Assembly: GCA_034440615.1 (NCBI GenBank)
Contig: JAOTOM010005183.1
Span: 578,501 to 642,500 of the forward strand
From: Ashinkailepas kermadecensis
Lineage: Eukaryota; Arthropoda; Thecostraca; Neolepadidae
Reading direction: 5' to 3'
DNA length: 64,000 nt
Part shown: in pieces, positions 56,351 to 64,000 of the stretch
How positions within the stretch are numbered: the stretch's first letter is position 1
Layout of the letters: each line of letters begins with the position of its first letter
Made by a program: the position numbers and the translations under genes
Notes under the pieces: model-generated
What the model saw: only the letters and a program-made list of their open reading frames with translations
Told to the model about the DNA's origin: nothing
Database searches by the model: none

Positions 56351-58078
56351 CCCGGGACGGATGACAAGTGCCGGCTGCGGTGTGAGGTGTATGGTAAGCT
56401 GCCCTGGACGGATGACAAGTGCCGGCTGCGGTGTGAGGTGTATGGTAGGCTGCCCGGGACGGATGACAAGTGCCGGCTGCGGTGTGAGGTGTATGGTAAG
56501 CTGCCCGGGACGGATGACAAGTGCCGGCTGCGGTGTGAGGTGTATGGTAAGCTGCCCGGGACGGATGACAAGTGCCGGCTGCGGTGTGAGGTGTATGGTA
56601 GGCTGCCCGGGACGGATGACAAGTGCCGGCTGCGGTGTGAGGTGTATGGTAAGCTGCCCGGGACGGATGACAAGTGCCGGCTGCGGTGTGAGGTGTATAG
56701 TAAGCTGCCCTGGACGGATGACAAGTGCCGGCTGCGGTGTGAGGTGTATGGTAGGCTGTCCGGGACGGATGACAAGTGCCGGCTGCGGTGTGAGGTGTAT
56801 GGTAGGCTGTCCGGGACGGATGGCAGTGCCGGCTGCGGTGTGAGGTGTATGGTAGGCTGTCCGGGACGGATGACAAGTGCCGGCTGCGGTGTGAGGTGTA
56901 TGGTAGGCTGCCCGGGACGGATGACAAGTGCCGGCTGCGGTGTGAGGTGTATGGTAAGCTGTCCGGGACGGATGACAAGTGCCGGCTGCGGTGTGAAGTG
57001 TATGGTAAGCTGCCCGGGACGGATGACAAGTGCCGGCTGCGGTGTGAGGTGTATGGTAAGCTGCCCTGGACGGATGACAAGTGCCGGCTGCGGTGTGAGG
57101 TGTATGGTAGGCTGTCCGGGACGGATGACAAGTGCCGGCTGCGGTGTGAGGTGTATGGTAAGCTGCCCGGGACGGATGACAAGTGCCGTCTGCGGTGTGA
57201 GGTGTATGGTAGGCTGCCCGGGACGGATGACAAGTGCCGGCTGCGGTGTGAGGTGTATGGTAAGCTGTCCGGGACGGATGACAAGTGCCGGCTGCGGTGT
57301 GAAGTGTATGGTAAGCTGCCCGGGACGGATGACAAGTGCCGGCTGCGGTGTGAGGTGTATGGTAGGCTGCCCGGGACGGATGACAAGTGCCGGCTGCGGT
57401 GTGAGGTGTATGGTAGGCTGCCCGGGACGGATGACAAGTGCCGGCTGCGGTGTGAGGTGTATGGTAAGCTGCCCGGGACGGATGACAAGTGCCGGCTGCG
57501 GTGTGAGGTGTATGGTAGGCTGCCCGGGACGGATGACAAGTGCCGGCTGCGGTGTGAGGTGTATGGTAAGCTGCCCGGGACGGATGACAAGTGCCGGCTG
57601 CGGTGTGAGGTGTATGGTAGGCTGGCCGGGATGGATGACAAGTGCCGGCTGCGGTGTGAGGTGTATGCTAAGCTGCCCGGGACGGATGACAAGTGCCGGC
57701 TGCGGTGTGAGGTGTATGGTAGGCTGCCCGGGACGGATGACAAGTGCCGGCTGCGGTGTGGGTGTATAGTAAGCTGCCCTGGACGGATGACAAGTGCCGG
57801 CTGCGGTGTGAGGTGTATGGTAGGCTGCCCGGGACGGATGACAAGTGCCGGCTGCGGTGTGAGGTGTATGGTAGGCTGCCCGGGACGGATGACAAGTGCC
57901 GGCTGCGGTGTGAGGTGTATGGTAGGCTGCCCGGGACGGATGACAAGAGCCGGCTGCGGTGTGAGGTGTATGGTAGGCTGCCCGGGACGGATGACAAGTG
58001 CCGGCTGCGGTGTGAGGTGTATGGTAGGCTGCCCGGGACGGATGACAAGTGCCGGCTGCGGTGTGAGGTGTATGGTAA
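56351..58078. repeat. 1.73-kb array of a 51-bp unit
   Basis: About 34 copies of CCGGGACGGATGACAAGTGC + CGGCTGCGGTGTGAGGTGTA + TGGTAAGCTGC. Recurrent variants are AAG/AGG before CTGC, CCTGG/CCGGG, GTCC/GCCC and GAAGTG/GAGGTG. The unit is 17 codons and stop-free in several frames on both strands, giving frames up to 593 codons; single indels at about 56822 and 57760 switch frame. One plus frame repeats GTDDKCRLRCEVYGKLP. I treat it as a minisatellite because open frames exist on both strands. Confidence 0.96.
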
Positions 58079-59282
58079 GCCACTTGCACGAGGGAGCGCC
58101 GCCGCATACCCCTTTCGAACAACGATTGGGATTACTTCAGTTAAATATTGCAATCGAAAGTTGATAAATATCAAATGAAAAGAACATATCTCGCTCTAAG
58201 TTGGGGAGTTAAAGCACATAAATGCTGAATTACAACGTAAACCCTCTTGAAGGTCGTCCGCCAGCGAAAATGCCTCCGCGTCCTCTTTACTCGGACAAAA
58301 TTAAGAGCATTTCATGAAGAATATTGGGATTAAAATTGCTAAAGATTCGTCCTTAGATGAGTACATCTGACCCTGAGTGAAGAAGTTAGAACGCAAAACC
58401 CTGTCACACAAAAGTCGTTATGTTTTGAAGAGCGTGACGGTCGGGTCGGGTTGCCCAGATGAACTGTGCAACCATCACCAAGGGTTGTTGGCCCGCTCGG
58501 GCCTCGCCCTCACTCGTAGCTATGTCCGCTGGAAGACAGCATCATCAGGCGGACTGACAGCTCTTCAGCCACTGTCACACGGGCAGCGCGTGCCAGACGG
58601 ACGCGGCGGATGTGATGATGACGACCTTCACCTGCATGCTGCAGGTCGATGCCGCCGGTCGGTAATGGCCGCCGGTAGGCCGCCGAAACGGACTAGCATT
58701 TATAATCACGTCATTATGCGGACCGTCACGTCATCAGAGATGCGCCGAATCAGCCAAAACACCATAAATCACACCGCCATCGCCATAATGGCCTTGCGAG
58801 CCGGATTCAGCCGCCTTCCACCAGTGCAGGGTGGCACAGTCAGCCGCACCTCCCAGCTCCGTCGGCGAAACGGTGCCTTCTCGGTGCGCAGGAAATTCGT
58901 ACTGCTCGACGTGCTTTTGCAGACTTGTTGCGATCAAATCATACACGCTGTGAATAAAACCGTAACGTATGCGATAAGCCATGTGTTACGGTGACGTATG
59001 CTGGACGGTCTGACCTAGTTTGGTTAATATGCATGGGCACGATTTTTTTTTAGAATGCATGTAATATTTTGACTGGAATAAATTATGAAACTTATCGTGT
59101 TCGTAAAGTTGAGGAGGGTGAAGAACAGACACCTTACCGGTAAAGTCGATCAGCTGTTATGTTTATCTTTAGCGTATGATGCAGATGCTAAGTTAAGCCA
59201 AAACAGCCAGGGTCCTTCGGGAAGACAGCCTCAGGGTTCGCTATTAAAAAACATCCGTATCCCATAAGTTGGTCATATCTGA
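58079..59282. other. Unassigned DNA with a 205-codon frame
   Basis: The plus frame 58377-58994 (205 codons) is the longest one outside arrays. It opens with GTG directly after a stop, lacks hydrophobic or domain patterns, and the minus strand is also open over 58734-58982. I regard it as chance or part of a GC-rich exon that I cannot resolve. Confidence 0.3.
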
Positions 59283-59755
59283 CTTGAGGTAGGAGCCATC
59301 TCAGCCATACACAGAGAGGCGGGCCGCAGGAGATTTCTCTACTCGTCTGTCTTCCACTATAACAAACTTCCTACTGAAACAAAAACATCGAGACTGTCTA
59401 ACTTCAAGAAACACGCACTAGCTTATCTCCACGAGCAACACTAGTCACACAAAATAACTTACACAATGGATTTGTGTACGCTATCTCACCTTTAGGCCAT
59501 CGCTTTCCTATCACTTCTATAAACTACTCGTTTATATCTCGTGTTGCAAGCACGGTGTGTTGTGTAGTGCACATATTGATATGGGTATTGTATTATGTTG
59601 GTGTATGAATGTTTGTTGCGCATCTGCTCCCACTATTGATCACAAATATATCCTTTCTTTGTAAATATCTGTGAGTTATACCCAGACTGTCCATAACAGC
59701 CACTAAACGTGGAGGGCATGTATCGTGCAATAAATAAATAAATAAATAGGTACGC
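59283..59755 (+). mobile_element. LINE 3' end: reverse transcriptase C-terminus, 3'UTR and AATA tail
   Basis: The frame 59283-59444 ends RRRFLYSSVFHYNKLPTETK, then SNFKKHALAYLHEQH and a stop. A WN/YNxLP motif followed by FKxxLxxYL is the usual C-terminal end of non-LTR reverse transcriptase ORFs. About 280 bp of 3'UTR follow, closing with GTGGAGGGCATGTATCGTG and an (AATA)n run at 59730-59747. The 5' part is absent. The same 3' end occurs at 10781-10900. Confidence 0.75.
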
Positions 59756-60424
59756 TGGCATTCCGTTTACCACGTGCAAAACTGATTATTCCCAAACCGT
59801 GCTTTGTAGTGTGTTTTTATACGTAAAATCCATTTATATCCATTCATCATCCATTTATATCCATTCTTCGTTATATTAGTTTTATATTTTGCGTATTAAA
59901 ACAGGAATATGATTGCGATAAACTCCCCGTGGTCGGTCGGTTTCTAAGTCACCAATCATGAACACTCAACTTTAGTTGTTCAATATCCTTCAGCTTACCT
60001 TTCATGGAAGAAAATGTTTATTCTCAACTTAGCCACAGCTCCAAACACTTTTAAAATGTCATGATTGGATTTGACCTGCTTACACCACATTTGCAGAGCC
60101 ACCCGGCATGTCTCACCGGTATGGTTTGCTGGCAGAGCCACCCGGCATGTGTTTTGCTTGCAGAGCCACCTGGCATTTCTCACCGCGCCGGTGTGGTTTG
60201 GGCTCATTTATTTATTTGTTTGCTTGCAAGACCACCCGGCATATCTCGTCGGTATGGTTGCTTGCAGAGCCACTTCACATGTCCCACCGCGCCGGTGTGG
60301 TTTGGGCTCATTTATCTGCATTCCGCCCGGCTACCGGGGATGCTGCCAAATCGATGTCAAGAACTGCCAACGAAATTTGCACTGAAATTTGCCATGGGAC
60401 GCACCAGCGCGTGTTGATGCTTCA
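59756..60424. repeat. Unassigned DNA with irregular repeats at 60090-60320
   Basis: Three or four copies of GCAGAGCCACCCGGCATGTC and two of CACCGCGCCGGTGTGGTTTG + GGCTCATTTA recur at unequal spacing (60095-60315). A CCATTTATATCCATTC duplication lies near 59830-59865. The rest is unassigned. Confidence 0.6.
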
Positions 60425-60955
60425 GACCGAGCACTGACAGGCGGGGTAGCAGCGTGTGAGTAGCAGGCATCGGTACACGCTGCTACTTCACACCGAGCAC
60501 TGACAGGCGGGGTAGCAGCGTGTGAGTAGCAGGGCATCAGTACACGCTGCTACTTCACACCGAGCACTGACAGACAGGGTAGCAGCGTGTGAGTAGCATG
60601 GCATCGGTACACGCTGCTACTTCACACCGAGCACTGACAGGCGGGGTAGCAGCGTGTGAGTAGCATGGCATCGGTACACGCTGCTATTTCACACCGAGCA
60701 CTGGCAGGCAGGGTAGCAGCGTGTGAGTAGTAGGTCATCGGTACACGCTGCTACTCCACATCGAGCACCGACAGGCGGGGTAGCAGCGTGTGAGTAGCAT
60801 GACATCGGTACACGCTGCTACTTCACACCGAGCACTGTCGGGCAGTGTAGCAGCGTGTGAGTAGTAGGTCATCGGTACACGCTGCTACTCAACACCGAGC
60901 ACTGACAGGCGGGGTAGCAGCGTGTGAGTAGCAGGGCATTGGTACACGCTGTCAG
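60425..60955. repeat. 67-bp satellite, about eight copies, each with a 12-bp hairpin
   Basis: The unit is ACCGAGCACTGACAGGCGGG + GTAGCAGCGTGTGAGTAGCA + GGGCATCGGTACACGCTGCT + ACTTCAC. In each unit GTAGCAGCGTGT and ACACGCTGCTAC are perfect inverted complements around a 17-18-bp loop, and the stem is conserved in nearly all copies while the loop and joint vary (GCAGGGC, GCATGGC, GTAGGTC). Confidence 0.95.
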
Positions 60956-61149
60956 GGGCAGAGCTTTCTATCTGTGGATGCCTGAGCCATACTGCCAAAA
61001 TAAGCACACACAATTGCTTCTGAGCAACCGCAAGAAAATCAACCGTCCTCACCTTTCTTCTGAAAATGCACACCGACATTGTCCAGAAATCAGGCTGGAA
61101 TATAATAATCAGGGCCTGAAAATAATATCCCGTAGCGGTCTGCCTGGCC

Positions 61150-61221
61150 TAAGCAAGCTTGTTATGGGTGCAATATAACCCACTGGGGTTGACGCAACCT
61201 AAAACCCCAATAATCATCATT
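61150..61221 (+). mobile_element. 72-bp micro-retroposon with AATAATCAT-type tail
   Basis: Contains GGGTGCAATATAACCCACTG + GGGTTGACGCAACC, then TAAAACCCCAATAATCATCA. Flanked by GGTCTGCCTGGCC (61137-61149) and GGTCTATCTGGCC (61222-61234), a 13-bp duplication with two mismatches. Related to 63249-63315. Confidence 0.75.
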
Positions 61222-61717
61222 GGTCTATCTGGCCCCACACCCACGTCACCCCAGCCAAGGTACGTGTAGCACGTTGGTAGCATTGCAGTCCTGCCATCCT
61301 ACAATCCTAACTATTCTGGGAAGATTGCATTAATGAATGGTAACTTTTATGATGGTCATGAAGTTATTCGTTTGGGTCAGGTCCAGGCTTGGTATATTCC
61401 TTTCCATTGGGCACATATCCTAACATGACCTACCATATAACCTAGCCTAACACGGCATCATTGCACGCCGCTACTTGAGAAGTACCGCCAGGCAGGTTAG
61501 CGGGGTGCACCAGGGCACCAGGCCACCACTGCGGCCGAGTGTGACCAGCTGACCGGTCCTGTGGCCGACAGATCGGGACGGCCGACGGCGCGGCGGTGGA
61601 CCATGGCCAGGCGGCGACACGTGCCTGCGGTGGCCACCACCAGCTGAGCCCGGCTGGGCGCCGCCACCGCGCCCGTCAGCGGTCCAGCGGCGCGGCGCGC
61701 CCGCCAACCGGCACACC
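61222..61717. other. Unassigned DNA, GC-rich after 61470
   Basis: Frames on both strands are open through GC bias only. No domain recognised. Confidence 0.3.
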
Positions 61718-61754
61718 ATGGGCTTCGGCATCCGGTCCAAGACGGCCGCCGCCG
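61718..61754 (+). CDS. Possible first coding exon, product unknown
   Basis: An ATG in a very good context (ACACCATGGG) opens 12 codons, MGFGIRSKTAAA, plus one base. They end exactly at a consensus donor, GCCG|GTGAGT. It lies in a CpG-rich patch (61470-61800), as 5' exons often do. No downstream exon was identified and the match could be chance. Confidence 0.25.
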
Positions 61755-61904
61755 GTGAGTTGCCGTGCCGCGCCGGGGGATGGCCGAGTGGGAGGTGTTG
61801 AGCTCTGAGTACCGAAGGTCTCGGGCCCAACACTCGCACCACTCGGGACATTTCCCAATTACGCGGCCCACTGGAGGAACAGTGTGGGCGGCGCCGTTAG
61901 CCGT

Positions 61905-61958
61905 GATCGTGCATCAAGTGTGTCGTGAAGCACCCCAATCAATAAACAAACAAACAAG
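61905..61958 (+). mobile_element. Possible retroposon tail with AAAC repeat
   Basis: GTGTCGTGAAGCACCCCAAT followed by CAATAAACAAACAAACAA resembles the CACCCTAAAGCCCCAATAAT tails of the micro-retroposons. A clear TSD was not found. Confidence 0.35.
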
Positions 61959-62046
61959 CGCCACGCGGGCATCGTGCTCGCATGTCGACTGCCTGGCGCG
62001 GCGGTGCGCGGGGTTGGTTTGGCACTCGCTGCTCGGGCGCATCGCG

Positions 62047-62315
62047 GCGGCCGTTCTCCGCTGGTCCGTGTGTCCCCGCGGTCTATGGCCGTTCTCCGCT
62101 GGTCCGTGTGTCCCCGCGGTCTATGGCTTTTGCCGCTGGTCCGTATGTCCCCGCGGTCTATGGCTGTTGCCCGCTGGTCCGTATGTCCCCGCGGTCTATG
62201 GCTTTTGCCGCTGGTCCGTATGTCCCCGCTGTCTATGGCTGTTGCCCGCTTGTCCGTATGTCCCCGCGGCCTATGGCTGTTGCCCGCTGGTCCGTATGTC
62301 CCCGTGGTCTATGAC
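62047..62315. repeat. 37/38-bp minisatellite, GCTGGTCCGTATGTCCCCGC type
   Basis: About seven copies. CTGGTCCG starts at 62061, 62099, 62136 and 62174 and so on, with periods alternating between 38 and 37 because the joint alternates between TTGCCC and TTTTGCC. This produces a 75-bp dimer pattern. Confidence 0.95.
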
Positions 62316-62890
62316 CATCGACAGGAGCGAAATTTGGAACCAAATGTGGGGAGGGGGCTGGCAGTGTTCAAGTTCGTGACCTCAAAACATTGTAGGTAAC
62401 ACCTAATAGAGTAGCTCGCTCAAATTCGAAATCATGGAAGGATTTCGGGTAGATATGAGAGACCTTCTTGCCCGCCTAAGAGAGAGAGAGAGTAGCATCC
62501 GCATGTGGTCGTTAAATGAAAGCTTGTGCAGTCGGCAAGGACTTAAGTATATGTGACCGAGCAAACATGATTTGGTTCCTATCAGTATACCAAGAAAATC
62601 CCTCCCATTGGAGGCTTGACTTTAGGAACGAAGTCATGATTTGTGGAGAGTACCAGGCTAGAGGGTCACGGAATGAAATCCCGTGATGGAAAATTTTTGC
62701 ACAATATATTCGGACTCAAAAATATTTGCAATCAACCGAAATCACTTACTCTATCGCTACAAGCTCCACAGAGTCATCGATCATGTTGAAACATGTGCTG
62801 AAGAGAGCAAGAAAATAGTATAATTTGGGCAAATGTCCGAATCGTTTCGGGAAATAAGCAGACGGTAAACCATAGAAAGTTGAATATGTC
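62316..62890. other. Unassigned DNA
   Basis: A short GA run (GAGAGAGAGAGAG at about 62481). No gene. Confidence 0.4.
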
Positions 62891-62947
62891 CCAATGCTAT
62901 ATGATCACCATGGTCGATGCGCCCTAAAGCCCAAATAACTAACTAAC
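62891..62947 (+). mobile_element. 57-bp micro-retroposon
   Basis: Ends ATGGTCGATGCGCCCTAAAG + CCCAAATAACTAACTAAC. Flanked by GAATATGTC at 62882-62890 and 62948-62956. Third copy of the tail at 41042 and 43261. Confidence 0.85.
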
Positions 62948-62956
62948 GAATATGTC

Positions 62957-63248
62957 ACCATGGAAGCTCAAGCTTTGATTGTGAAGTAACTTGGAGATAG
63001 TATGCCACGCGTTGTATGCAGATAAAATGAAAGTCCCTCGTAATGTGTGCTCTGAATTCAGTTTCCGTAACATCCGGTGTCCACGGTCTTGTCTGCACAC
63101 AGCGTCTGTCCGATGCTCGGCTGTATCGTGTCTGTTTCAATTTCGTGAAGTAGTAGTGTTCAGCAGCTGACGATACGGCTAATTAACAATGCACTGGCAC
63201 CTAGCCCGAACGCCTCGACGATAACCGCAGCGATCCAGCGCAAAAATC
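62957..63248. other. Unassigned DNA
   Basis: Nothing recognised. Confidence 0.4.
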
Positions 63249-63315
63249 CTCATGATGGGTGCAATACAATCCAATTGGATGCCGCACCCTAAAGCCCCAA
63301 TAATCATTCAACCGA
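63249..63315 (+). mobile_element. 67-bp micro-retroposon with AATAATCAT-type tail
   Basis: GGGTGCAATACAATCCAATT + GGATGCCGCACCC, then TAAAGCCCCAATAATCATT, matching 61150-61221. CGCAAAAATC (63239-63248) and CGCATAAATC (63316-63325) are a likely 10-bp duplication with one mismatch. Confidence 0.7.
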
Positions 63316-63375
63316 CGCATAAATCATGGAGACGGCAGTATGCTGAAGTCTGGCTGCGCTCGATATTTCCGCGGC

Positions 63376-63655
63376 GTTGGCGCCAGTATTGCCGTGTGGA
63401 CGGTGGTCCGTTGGCGCCAGTATTGCCGTGTGGACGGTGGTCCGTTGGCGCCAGTATTGCCGTGTGGACGGTGCTCCGTTGGCGCCAGTATTGCCGTGTG
63501 GACGGTGCTCCGTTGGCGCCAGTATTGCCGTGTGGACGGTGGTCCGTTGGCGCCAGTATTGCCGTGTGGACGGTGCTCCGTTGGCGCCAGTATTGCCGTG
63601 TGGACGGTGCTCCGTTGGCGCCAGTATTGCCGTGTGGACGGTGCTCCGTTGGCGA
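63376..63655. repeat. 34-bp minisatellite, GTTGGCGCCAGTATTGCCGT type
   Basis: Eight copies of GTTGGCGCCAGTATTGCCGT + GTGGACGGTGSTCC. Only one position (GGTGGTCC versus GGTGCTCC) varies noticeably among units, so the array is young. Confidence 0.97.
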
Positions 63656-64000
63656 CTGAGGGTGGACTGGGTGCCGTGCAGTATCCAAAGGAATCGCCTG
63701 GCCGGGCAGTGAACATTCAGTGCTCTGATATTGGTTGTTCTCATATTAGAGGGTAGAGGGAGTACGCGAAGATAACACCTTTTTCTTCATTTCAGTGTGG
63801 AAACTGGGTACTCTACGTGAGGTTGAATTGAAAAACTTGAACACATACAGATGCCACGAGGAAAATAGGGCGAGGTTGTGCTGTGGTTAAAGTTGTGCTA
63901 TTGTTGAATGCGTGTTGTGTTGCCGATCATTTTGAAAATCGGGAAATTATTTTAACTAGCGTTTACATTCCGCTAGGATACGGACCCAGCAGAGACGACT
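63656..64000. other. Unassigned DNA at window end
   Basis: No repeats, transposon ends or coding-like frames. Confidence 0.4.

Noticed and set aside
56142..58164. Frames of 439-593 codons on both strands as a cysteine-repeat protein
   Set aside because: Open on both strands in several frames because of a stop-free 51-bp unit; kept only as a finding to test.
58377..58994. 205-codon non-repetitive gene
   Set aside because: No ATG, no domain, and a competing open frame on the other strand; coding status cannot be supported.

Overview
The window looks like a repeat-dominated piece of an arthropod nuclear genome, possibly a crustacean. The evidence is CCTAA/TTAGG-type pentamers scattered through AT-rich stretches (13.86, 16.74, 19.62, 19.74 and 19.94 kb), tRNA-derived SINEs, LINE, mariner, piggyBac-like, P/THAP-like and hAT-like remnants, and one intron-split WD40 exon. 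The taxon is an inference. There are no bacterial operons, rRNAs or CRISPR arrays. Almost every long open frame lies in a tandem array and is an artefact of the repeat.

Layout. 0-5 kb: an inverted pair of degenerate minisatellite arms, a SINE with a perfect target-site duplication (TSD), one convincing coding exon (DCAF6-like, minus strand) and three minisatellites. 5-12 kb: mostly featureless DNA, a 1.5 kb GC-rich minisatellite, a Penelope-type hammerhead remnant and a truncated LINE tail. 12-14.2 kb: a decayed CR1-like LINE interrupted by a 339-bp MITE. 15-28 kb: hAT-type non-autonomous elements, a diverged AT-rich mirror-repeat family, a second SINE, P/THAP-like and piggyBac-like transposase remnants and an orphan terminal exon. 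28-34 kb: GC-rich DNA with four minisatellites. 34.8-47.7 kb: two related hAT-type elements of 2.55 and 3.84 kb made internally of degenerate short repeats, with a 619-bp MITE, micro-retroposons and a third SINE. 48.4-54.2 kb: one satellite block of about 5.9 kb. 54.8-64 kb: a mariner pseudogene, 107-, 51-, 67-, 37/38- and 34-bp arrays, a LINE 3' end and further micro-retroposons.

There is no gene cluster acting in a pathway. The coherent story is transposition and tandem amplification: roughly a fifth to a quarter of the window is tandem arrays with more than twenty unrelated units, and mobile elements are nested in one another. The most interesting signals are (1) hAT-type termini with 8-bp TSDs enclosing short-repeat interiors, (2) 52-72-bp retroposed tails with their own TSDs, and (3) one SINE central domain joined to two different tRNA-like heads. 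All family names come from reading motifs by eye; no database was searched.
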